From JAYZDF01 sp036337945 (GTDB lineage Bacteria; Myxococcota; Kuafuiibacteriia; Kuafuiibacteriales; Kuafuiibacteriaceae): 51,058 nucleotides of DNA. A program made the position numbers and the translations under genes. How positions within the stretch are numbered: the first letter of the stretch is position 1; every line of letters starts with the position of its first letter. The DNA is taken from contig JAYZDF010000050.1 in assembly GCA_036337945.1 (NCBI GenBank), positions 1 through 51,058 on the forward strand, written 5' to 3'. Shown piece after piece: positions 44,322 to 51,058 of the stretch. The notes under the pieces are model-generated. The model did not search any database and had not been told where the DNA came from. It was given only the letters and a program-made list of their open reading frames with translations.

Positions 44322-45035
44322 ATGACCTGCGTCGTCTCGATTGAATCTGTCTGTAAGGACTACCCGCTCGGCAAATTGGTGGTCCCTGCTTTGAAATCTG
44401 TTGATCTCACGATCGAAGCAGGTGAGTTCACCACCATTGCTGGTCCCTCTGGCAGCGGTAAAACAACGTTATTGAACCTGATCGGTTGTGTCGACGTGCC
44501 GACAAGCGGTTCCGTAAGCGTTGTCGGTCAAAAAACAGAAAAGCTAAATGACGCAGAGCTTACCAAACTTCGGCTACATGAACTTGGCTTTATATTTCAG
44601 AGTTTCAATCTCATTCCTGTTCTAACGATGTTTCAAAACGTCGAATTTCCCCTCCTTCTTCAAGGAAGCCTCAATACCAAAGAGCGCCGTAGCAGAGTGG
44701 AAGAAATCGTCGAGCGAGTAGGTTTGACTGATTATATGAAACATCGCCCGAATGAATTATCCGGTGGGCAGCGGCAGCGCGTAGCAATTGCCCGTGCGCT
44801 CGTGACCAAACCGTCGATTGTCTTGGCTGATGAGCCCACCGCGAACCTCGATTCTGGCACAGGCCAACAAATTATCGAGCTGATGAAAGAAATTAATCAG
44901 CGCGAGCAGACTACCTTTATTTTTTCCACCCATGATCACCGTGTAATCGAGCAGGCCCGCCGCCGCGTGTATCTTGAGGATGGAAAAGTGTCTGGTGAAC
45001 AAAACAATAATAAGCCTGAGGTGCGCCATAAATGA
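44322..45035 (+). CDS. ABC transporter ATP-binding protein (LolD/MacB-ATPase type)
   Basis: 237 residues from ATG 44322; the open frame reaches a TTG at 44286 but the family begins where this start places it. Walker A GPSGSGKTT (41-49), Q-loop FQSFNLIPVLT, signature LSGGQRQRVAIARAL, Walker B IVLADEPTANLD and switch STHDHRV are intact. This is the ATPase type that drives LolCDE lipoprotein release and MacB/FtsX mechanotransmission rather than substrate import. Its stop overlaps the first permease (ATGA, 45032-45035). Confidence 0.95.
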   Translation: MTCVVSIESVCKDYPLGKLVVPALKSVDLTIEAGEFTTIAGPSGSGKTTLLNLIGCVDVPTSGSVSVVGQKTEKLNDAELTKLRLHELGFIFQSFNLIPVLTMFQNVEFPLLLQGSLNTKERRSRVEEIVERVGLTDYMKHRPNELSGGQRQRVAIARALVTKPSIVLADEPTANLDSGTGQQIIELMKEINQREQTTFIFSTHDHRVIEQARRRVYLEDGKVSGEQNNNKPEVRHK

Positions 45036-47128
45036 AGCTCACATCCTCTTCTTTGCGAATGCTCAGTGACCTTGCGTTTCGTAACTTATTTAGCCATTGG
45101 CAAAAAAATTTGATTGTCGGCTCTATCATGTGTTTCGGAACGATACTTGTTGTCCTCGGTACAGCTCTGCTCGATAGCATTGAAACGAGTATGTCCCGAA
45201 GCATCATCTCAAGCTTCGGTGGACATCTACAATTATACGCCAAAGATGCTCGCGACGATTTAGCACTATTTGGTGGAGGTATGATGGGTGCTTCCGACAT
45301 CGGAGAACTTTCTCGTTTCGATCAAATTCGAAAGCGACTTGAAAAAGAACCGGGAATTAAAGCTGTTGTACCGATGGGTATCAGTCGGGCCTCAATGTCG
45401 ACGGGTAATGAGATGGACCGCCTGTTGGAAACGCTTCGACAACACGTCAAGGAGAATCAGCCTCAAAAAGTCGAAAAACAGGCTGTCAAGATACGTGCAG
45501 TTTTAGATCTTCTCGCGAATGAGCTTGAGAGAAAGAAGCTGCTGTCCGCCGCACCCGAAAAAATCTCGGCCGAATTATCTCGAGTTCAGCGCGCGCAATC
45601 GGAAGAATTTTGGGAACAACTCATTGCGGACCCAGAAACGCACATAACGTTTTTGGAAAGCAAAATTGCCCCAATTTCACCAGATGATCGCCTGATTTAT
45701 CTAAAGTACCTCGGCACCGACCTAGATCGGTTTGCTAAATCCTTCGACCGATTTGAAATTGTAAGAGGGACTATGGTTCCTTCTGGGGAACGAGGTTTCC
45801 TCATTAATCAAAAAGTCTACGATAAATGGTTGAAAAATAAAATTGCGCGAGAGCTTGACGAGATAAAAAATGAAATGGAGGAAGAGGGCAGTACGATTGC
45901 AGAAGATGCAAAATTGACTGCGCGCGTGCGAAGGATGAGCCGGCTTTATCGAGTGGTCACTTACCAACTAGACCCTGATGATAGCGATGCCTTGAAGCTG
46001 AAGCTTCAGAAGTTCTTAGGAAAAGAACAAGGGGATATTAACGAGTTGTTTCAGTCTTTTCTTACTGTGGACGACAAAAACTTTTCAGCACGCTATGGCT
46101 TCTTTTACAAAGAAGTTGCGCCATTGATTAAGCTGTACCGAGTTGCGATAGGAGAATATCTTAACACCAGATCTTACACCAAGAGCGGGTACGTCAAATC
46201 GGTACGCACCAAGGTCTACGGAACTTTTCGGTTCAAGGGTTTAGAGGCATCGGACCTTGCTGGCCAAACGAGTCTTGTCGACCTCATGACGTTTAGAGAA
46301 TTGTATGGAGCAATTTCTGATGAGACTCGCGATGAGGTCAAAGCGATCCAAAAAGAAATAGGAATTGATGATGTGAGCCGCTCTTCTGCTGAAGATGCTT
46401 TATTTGGGGAATCGATGGACCTCGAAGAAGTGGTCGAAACAGACGACTCTGAAGTAGACTCTGATATCGAGATCAAATTTAATGCTTCGTTGCGAGAATC
46501 AAATGAATCTACAAAATTTACGCAAGATGATATTGATCAAGGACTAGCTCTCAACGCTGCAGTCTTGCTCGAAAATCCGTCGAGTCTTGAGCGGATGCTA
46601 AAAAGAGTTGCTGAGATCGAAGAAGAAGATAACTTAGGTGTCCAGGCTGTCTCATGGCGGAAGGCTTCGGGAATTGTAGGTCAATTTATTGTTCTCGTTC
46701 GCGTGGTGCTTTACGTGATTATTTCGATTACATTCCTTGTCGCGCTGGTCATTATCAACAACTCAATGATTATGGCGACGATGGAACGAGTGAAAGAAAT
46801 AGGAACCATTCGAGCGATCGGAGCACAACGAAAGTTTGTTTTGCTGATGTTTCTCATGGAAACTATGGCTTTAGGGATTGTTTCTGGTCTGATTGGCGCT
46901 GGAATCGGCGCAGGAATTATTAAGGCTCTTGGAAGCGTTGGCCTGCCGGCAACATCTAAGCAAATGGTTTTCCTCTTTTCCGGACCTCGACTTTTTCCTA
47001 CGGTTGAACCACATCACCTCATTTTTGCATCAGTCGTCATATTATTAGTAAGCATTATTTCAACCCTTTATCCGGCGCTGATTGCGACCAGAGTCGAACC
47101 GGTCGTTGCGATGCAGGCGGGAGAGTAA
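45032..47128 (+). CDS. FtsX/LolE-type ABC permease with very large periplasmic domain
   Basis: 698 residues. One membrane helix near residues 25-48 (NLIVGSIMCFGTILVVLGTAL), then ~500 residues outside the membrane, then three helices (about 550-575, 605-630, 665-688) with the family motif VKEIGTIRAIGAQRKFVLLMFLMET (coupling region, here abbreviated). LolC/LolE/MacB have ~200-250-residue periplasmic domains, so this insert is about twice as long; it contains charged, helical and acidic stretches (for example EEVVETDDSEVDSDIEI). Four-helix exporters of this class do not move substrate through the membrane but push on periplasmic partners. It is coupled to the ATPase gene upstream, and the second permease starts 2 bp after it. 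Confidence 0.93.
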   Translation: MKLTSSSLRMLSDLAFRNLFSHWQKNLIVGSIMCFGTILVVLGTALLDSIETSMSRSIISSFGGHLQLYAKDARDDLALFGGGMMGASDIGELSRFDQIRKRLEKEPGIKAVVPMGISRASMSTGNEMDRLLETLRQHVKENQPQKVEKQAVKIRAVLDLLANELERKKLLSAAPEKISAELSRVQRAQSEEFWEQLIADPETHITFLESKIAPISPDDRLIYLKYLGTDLDRFAKSFDRFEIVRGTMVPSGERGFLINQKVYDKWLKNKIARELDEIKNEMEEEGSTIAEDAKLTARVRRMSRLYRVVTYQLDPDDSDALKLKLQKFLGKEQGDINELFQSFLTVDDKNFSARYGFFYKEVAPLIKLYRVAIGEYLNTRSYTKSGYVKSVRTKVYGTFRFKGLEASDLAGQTSLVDLMTFRELYGAISDETRDEVKAIQKEIGIDDVSRSSAEDALFGESMDLEEVVETDDSEVDSDIEIKFNASLRESNESTKFTQDDIDQGLALNAAVLLENPSSLERMLKRVAEIEEEDNLGVQAVSWRKASGIVGQFIVLVRVVLYVIISITFLVALVIINNSMIMATMERVKEIGTIRAIGAQRKFVLLMFLMETMALGIVSGLIGAGIGAGIIKALGSVGLPATSKQMVFLFSGPRLFPTVEPHHLIFASVVILLVSIISTLYPALIATRVEPVVAMQAGE

Positions 47129-47130
47129 AA

Positions 47131-48474
47131 ATGGGTATCTATGTTCTCATCGCCTACCGAAATCTGGTGCAAGCGAAACGACGAACGCTACTATTGGGCT
47201 TAGCTTTGGCGTCGGTCACCATGCTGCTGGTGATGCTCTTATCTTGGTCGAGCGGAATTTCTGAAACGATGGTCCGTTCTGCGACTGCTCTGTCCTCTGG
47301 TCACGTCAATGTTGGAGGTTTCTACAAGTCGACCCCGTCGGATACAGCACCTTTAGTTGTCGATGTGGCTCAGGTTCGCACTGCGGTTGAAAAGCACGCG
47401 AAAAATGTCGATTATATTATCACTCGCCAGCGTGGTTGGGCTCGATTAGTAAGTGATTCTGGGTCGATACAGACAGGTATTGGAGGAATCGATATTCGTG
47501 CTGATCGTCGATTTCTGGAAGTGGTACAACTTTCGGCTGAAAGCGAATATCTCGATGACGGTCGGCGTCAAATTATCGGAAATATCGACGACCTCGCAAA
47601 AGACAATCGAGTTTTACTCTTTGTAAAGCAGGCCAAGCAGCTTGGCGTTCAGGTGGGTGACCAACTAACCGTGACCATTGAGACCCTTACGGGTCAAACC
47701 AATTCGGTAGACGTCACGGTGGCTGCAGTGGCTCAAGATGTAGGTTTATTGAGCGGTTGGAATATATACATGTCCGAGACGAGCGTAAGGAAAATCTACG
47801 ATTTGAGTGACACAGCTGCAGGTGTCATTATGGTCTATCTTAAAGATATTTCTGAGGCGAACCAAGCGATGAAGACGATTGGGCTTGGTTTAGAAAAAGA
47901 CGGCTATAAGGTTATGGAGCATGATCCAAATCCATTCTGGGCAAAATTTGATACAGTCATCGCAGAAGATTGGGTAGGCCAAAAGCTCGACCTGACGACG
48001 TGGCGAGATGAAGTCAACTTCCTTACGTGGATTCTTCGCGCAATCGATAGCGTTTCATTTTTGCTTATTTCTATCTTGGTGGTCATTATCTCAATCGGGA
48101 TCATGAATGCGATGTGGATATCAGTTCGAGAGCGAACAAATGAGATCGGCACTGTCCGCGCCTTAGGTATGGCCAAGAACCGCGTTCTTACCTTGTTTAT
48201 GACTGAAGCATTGCTTCTTGGTTTTGCATCGACGCTTTTGGGTGCGACCCTGGGCGCTATTTTATCTCTGGCGATAGACGCCCTTCAGCTTGTTGTTCCG
48301 AGTCGAGCCGTTCAAATTATGCTGATGAGTGATACTCTCCATTTTAGCGTGAGCATATCGACAGTCATTGGTTCGACAATTGCGTTCACTGTTATTGTAG
48401 GCCTTGCCGCAATCTGGCCGGCATACCGTGCCTCGCAGTTGCAGCCAGTCACGGCTATAAACCATGTGGGTTAA
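47131..48474 (+). CDS. FtsX/LolC-type ABC permease
   Basis: 447 residues. Membrane helix near 20-42 (LLLGLALASVTMLLVMLLSWS), a ~265-residue periplasmic domain of normal size, then three helices near 310-335, 360-385 and 415-440, with RERTNEIGTVRALGMAKNRVL as the family motif. With the large first permease and the ATPase it forms a heterodimeric LolCDE-like complex. The start is 2 bp after the upstream stop and the LolA-like gene starts 3 bp after it: one operon. Confidence 0.94.
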   Translation: MGIYVLIAYRNLVQAKRRTLLLGLALASVTMLLVMLLSWSSGISETMVRSATALSSGHVNVGGFYKSTPSDTAPLVVDVAQVRTAVEKHAKNVDYIITRQRGWARLVSDSGSIQTGIGGIDIRADRRFLEVVQLSAESEYLDDGRRQIIGNIDDLAKDNRVLLFVKQAKQLGVQVGDQLTVTIETLTGQTNSVDVTVAAVAQDVGLLSGWNIYMSETSVRKIYDLSDTAAGVIMVYLKDISEANQAMKTIGLGLEKDGYKVMEHDPNPFWAKFDTVIAEDWVGQKLDLTTWRDEVNFLTWILRAIDSVSFLLISILVVIISIGIMNAMWISVRERTNEIGTVRALGMAKNRVLTLFMTEALLLGFASTLLGATLGAILSLAIDALQLVVPSRAVQIMLMSDTLHFSVSISTVIGSTIAFTVIVGLAAIWPAYRASQLQPVTAINHVG

Positions 48475-48477
48475 AAA

Positions 48478-49263
48478 ATGATACATTTTCGAATTATTTT
48501 TGCTTTAGTTCTTCTTAGTTTAATTGGGTCTAAAGAAGCTCTTGCAACTCCTTTGAGTGACGAGCAAATGCTTGCACTTCTCAAGAAAGTCGACGACCGT
48601 CAACGAAACAACGGGGACTATAAAACCATCGCCTATGTGCAACAGAAGGAAAAGGATAAGAATGATCGAGTGTTTCAAATGGTCATTTATAGACGAGATG
48701 AGGATGATAAATTAATCCTCTTGTTCTTGAAGCCTAAATCTGAAGCGGGCAAGGGCTATCTGCGACTCGATAAAAACCTTTTTCTGTATGACCCTTCAAC
48801 CGGGAAATGGGACCGTCGAACGGAGCGAGAACGAATTGGCGGAACCGATTCGAGACGAGCTGACTTTGATGAGTCGCGCCTTGCAGAAGAGTACACGCCT
48901 TCCTATATTGCTGAAGAGAGGCTTGGAAAATTCTCGGTTCATCGGATGAAGCTAAAGGCTCGCCCTAAAGCAGACGTCGCTTATCCGATCGTAGAGGCCT
49001 GGATAGATCAAGCCACTGGAAATTTACTTAAGCTTCAACAGTTCGCACTGTCGGGCAAGCTTATGAGAACTACATACTATCCAAAGTGGAAAAAGAAGTT
49101 TTCGGAATCAAAGGGCGCGATGGTTTACTTTCCTCAAGAAATTAGAATTTTTGATGAGATACAGAAGGGGAATCGGACGACAGTGGTTCTGAAGAATGTA
49201 GACTTTAGAGCACTCGATAAGAATATGTTCACGAAAGCCTGGCTGGAGAGTAAATCGCGTTGA
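48478..49263 (+). CDS. LolA-like outer-membrane lipoprotein-sorting family protein
   Basis: 261 residues with a signal peptide (IIFALVLLSLIGSKEALA, cleavage after ALA). The mature part matches the LolA-like 'outer membrane lipoprotein-sorting protein' family: RDEDDKLILLFLKPKSEAGK, LDKNLFLYDPSTGKWDRR, IGGTDSRRADFDESRL, and VEAWIDQATGNLLKLQQ. These proteins fold as an open half-barrel with a hydrophobic cavity that shuttles a lipidated cargo. In this operon it should carry cargo from the FtsX-type permeases toward the barrel downstream. Not the housekeeping LolA by neighbourhood. Its stop overlaps the next start (TTGA). Confidence 0.88.
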   Translation: MIHFRIIFALVLLSLIGSKEALATPLSDEQMLALLKKVDDRQRNNGDYKTIAYVQQKEKDKNDRVFQMVIYRRDEDDKLILLFLKPKSEAGKGYLRLDKNLFLYDPSTGKWDRRTERERIGGTDSRRADFDESRLAEEYTPSYIAEERLGKFSVHRMKLKARPKADVAYPIVEAWIDQATGNLLKLQQFALSGKLMRTTYYPKWKKKFSESKGAMVYFPQEIRIFDEIQKGNRTTVVLKNVDFRALDKNMFTKAWLESKSR

Positions 49264-50648
49264 AGTACTTGATGGCAACGTGCCTTTTCGTGTTTGGCAG
49301 TAGCTCCGTCCAAGCACAAGATAGTCGGGACGATGAAATTTTCGGAAATGCTACTACCAGCTCAAAAAGTGCAAGCATCTCAGAAGAGGCTTCGATGTTT
49401 GGGAACGAGCCTGCTAGCGATGCCGAGATTTTGGCGGAAAAAGTTCTTGAGGAGACCAATGATACTTTAGTGATAGGTGGGCGCGCGTTTCTCGGTGTGA
49501 ACTATAATATTCAAAGAGATGCAGACCCGTCTGACTACACAATTAACAGTCCGAATCTAGTAGACGTTTATTTGGACGCTAGACCAAATGATTACGTACG
49601 CTCATACATGCGAGGTCGACTATTGTACGACCCAAGTCAAACGGATGGTCAAACAACGTTTCTAGGCAGAGAAGAGGTTTCAACCCGCGTTCAATTGCAA
49701 CAATTGTGGCTGAAGTTCAACATTGAACGCAAAATCTTCGTGACGATGGGTAGACAACCGCTTAAATGGGGTTCGTCTCGGTTTTGGAACCCAAGTGACT
49801 TTGTTAATTTGAGTATCCGTGATCCGTTGGCGGTTTTTGACCAGCGTTTTGGACCAAGTCTCATCAAGGTACACTATCCGATTGAATCACTAGGGTGGAA
49901 CTTCTACGCAATTGCCACGATGGATAACGTCAAAAAGTCTGAGGATGTGGGTGGTGCACTTAGAGGTGAATTTCTCTTTGGTAATACAGAAATTTCGCTG
50001 AGTACCTTAGCGAAGAAAGATCAGCCCCTTCGTATGGCTTTTGATATTTCCACAGCGATCTGGGATCTTGATTTTCGATTCGAAGGAACTGTGCAGCATG
50101 GGCTCCAGACACCGTTTTATCGTAGAATCGAAGGCTCTAGCCCGTTGACATCAATCGAGTCATACACCCGAGAAAACGAATGGCTTTTTCAATGGGTAGC
50201 TGGTGCCGATATCACAATTCAGTATTCTGATGAAGATAGTGTGGGTCTAGGCATTGAGTATTTTTCCAACGATGCGGGCTATGAAGACGCTAGTTTGTAT
50301 CCGCTTTTAGCTTTACGTGGGCAATTTCAGCCCTTCTATCTCGGGCAACACTATGTTGCGGGGTATATGTTTTTGGCCGCGCCGGGAAGCTGGAATGATT
50401 CGAGCTTCATCGGAAGCGTTGTTGGGAATCTCAGTGATGAGTCTTTCCTAGTGCGCGTTGATTATCGAGTACTCTTGATGACGTTTCTTACAATGAACGT
50501 TTTCGCGACTTATCACATGGGACAACGGGGTGAGTTTAAATTCGGTCTTTCGGTTCCTCCAATCGGAGGTGTTCCAGGACTAGAACAAGGTTTAGAATTT
50601 CTTCCGCCAACACTTGATCTTGGTGTTCGATTTACTGTTAATTTTTGA
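49260..50648 (+). CDS. Outer-membrane beta-barrel protein (DUF1302/porin-like), last gene of export operon
   Basis: 462 residues from TTG 49260 (RBS GGAGAG 49245-49250, 9 nt upstream). Signal peptide (YLMATCLFVFGSSSVQAQ). Mature protein starts with an acidic, Ser-rich ~50-residue stretch, then strands typical of a large barrel with the family-like segment TMGRQPLKWGSSRFWNPSDFVN near residues 165-185. It ends VRFTVNF, with a C-terminal Phe sorting signal. Likely the outer-membrane component of the preceding ABC/LolA-like system, though whether it is a receptor, conduit or insertion partner is unknown. It overlaps the convergent VOC gene by 11 bp. Confidence 0.85.
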   Translation: MKYLMATCLFVFGSSSVQAQDSRDDEIFGNATTSSKSASISEEASMFGNEPASDAEILAEKVLEETNDTLVIGGRAFLGVNYNIQRDADPSDYTINSPNLVDVYLDARPNDYVRSYMRGRLLYDPSQTDGQTTFLGREEVSTRVQLQQLWLKFNIERKIFVTMGRQPLKWGSSRFWNPSDFVNLSIRDPLAVFDQRFGPSLIKVHYPIESLGWNFYAIATMDNVKKSEDVGGALRGEFLFGNTEISLSTLAKKDQPLRMAFDISTAIWDLDFRFEGTVQHGLQTPFYRRIEGSSPLTSIESYTRENEWLFQWVAGADITIQYSDEDSVGLGIEYFSNDAGYEDASLYPLLALRGQFQPFYLGQHYVAGYMFLAAPGSWNDSSFIGSVVGNLSDESFLVRVDYRVLLMTFLTMNVFATYHMGQRGEFKFGLSVPPIGGVPGLEQGLEFLPPTLDLGVRFTVNF

Positions 50649-51058
50649 CCGAATTAACGTCTAGGGTTGATAAGCCTATTCGGTTCCCATCAGGGTCACG
50701 AAAATAGATGGTGTATTCCGTTTCATGTTCGATTTTTATCTCGAAGTCATGCAGGCTCCCTCGAAGCGCATTTTGCTTCTCTGCTGAGACCGTAAAGGCC
50801 AGGAGATGATACCCAGGTTTATCAGCAGAAAACTCGGTCGGTGTAGAAGCTTCTCTCTCATTATAATCACTTCGTTCTATCATCAATATTGAGGTTCCCA
50901 AGGATAACCAAATTGACCGTAAACCGCTCTCGTCCGTGAACGTTTTTAGAAGTGGTAACTCAAGAACCTTTATGTAAAACTCGGCGAGTTCCTCTAATTG
51001 CTTAGACTTAATTGCAAGATGATTTAGTGTGAGAGGTTGATGTTCATCTGCTGTTTGC
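50638..51058 (-). CDS. VOC (glyoxalase/dioxygenase-like) protein, N-terminus beyond the window edge
   Basis: An open frame runs from the stop at 50638 to the window edge (about 140 codons); no start codon is in view upstream of the conserved N-terminal strand LTLNHLAIKSKQLEELAEFY, so the gene is truncated. Vicinal-oxygen-chelate features: N-terminal strand with HLAIKS, FYIKVLELPLLKTF, LGTSILMIE, GYHLLAFTVSAEKQNALRG, and the closing FRDPDGNRIGLST with a metal-ligand-type region. Substrate unknown. Any start at the internal TTG 50901 would remove the first half of the domain and is rejected. Confidence 0.88.
   Translation of the reverse strand, partial: QTADEHQPLTLNHLAIKSKQLEELAEFYIKVLELPLLKTFTDESGLRSIWLSLGTSILMIERSDYNEREASTPTEFSADKPGYHLLAFTVSAEKQNALRGSLHDFEIKIEHETEYTIYFRDPDGNRIGLSTLDVNSVKN

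Overview
The window looks like chromosomal DNA from a Gram-negative, deltaproteobacterial-type organism of moderate GC (roughly 45-50% by eye), nearest in style to low-GC Myxococcota or Bdellovibrionota. The evidence is the gene repertoire: a myxobacterial-style Ser/Thr kinase with PEGA repeats, an FHA-linked hybrid histidine kinase, a PilZ protein, a Cys-rich lipoprotein with repeated knotted modules, many lipoproteins and outer-membrane barrels, and housekeeping genes (hemL, groES-groEL, argC-argB, recA, comM). No phylogenetic computation was possible, so the lineage is an inference. I see no rRNA, tRNA, CRISPR array, insertion sequence or prophage.

Layout. 1-4.5 kb: an edge-truncated lipoprotein, a small unknown gene, a CYTH protein, a membrane/coiled-coil protein, a B3/B4-domain protein, an orphan protein with a FliK/SctP-like C-terminus and a CPBP protease. 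4.5-9.6 kb (minus): Cys-rich lipoprotein, hemL, PEGA Ser/Thr kinase. 9.7-15.8 kb (plus): a giant TPR protein overlapping a fusion of a cyclic-nucleotide-binding-like domain, a four-cluster ferredoxin and a putative di-heme membrane domain, then a small basic protein. 15.8-18.0 kb (minus): groES-groEL with promoter, CIRCE-like dyad and terminator; groES lacks a usable start codon as given. 18.1-26.0 kb (minus): a four-gene envelope operon (VWA lipoprotein, large S41 protease, two degenerate M16 peptidase homologues). 26.3-33.8 kb: small basic protein behind a structured leader, acyl-CoA dehydrogenase, a signalling cluster (FHA hybrid kinase, PH-like/PilZ protein, CBS protein, FapA/DUF342 protein), and a TetR regulator with a clear operator. 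33.9-42.5 kb: argC-argB, a DUF255 thioredoxin-like protein, recA, a hairpin-rich 571-bp intergenic region, comM and a glycosyltransferase. 42.5-50.6 kb (plus): a barrel protein, a lipoprotein, then a tight run of ABC ATPase, two FtsX-type permeases, a LolA-like periplasmic protein and an outer-membrane barrel. The window ends in an edge-truncated VOC-family gene.

Most interesting units: (1) the ABC/FtsX/LolA-like/barrel operon, which reads as a complete inner-to-outer-membrane export route, with one permease carrying an unusually large periplasmic insert; (2) the CNB-[4Fe-4S]x4-HX13H/HX13H membrane fusion, a probable redox-sensing or electron-transfer device coupled to a TPR scaffold; (3) the VWA/S41/M16-like operon; (4) AGG where the groES start codon should be; (5) several strong dyads and hairpins, notably near recA, before the gene at 26302 and at tetR/argC.
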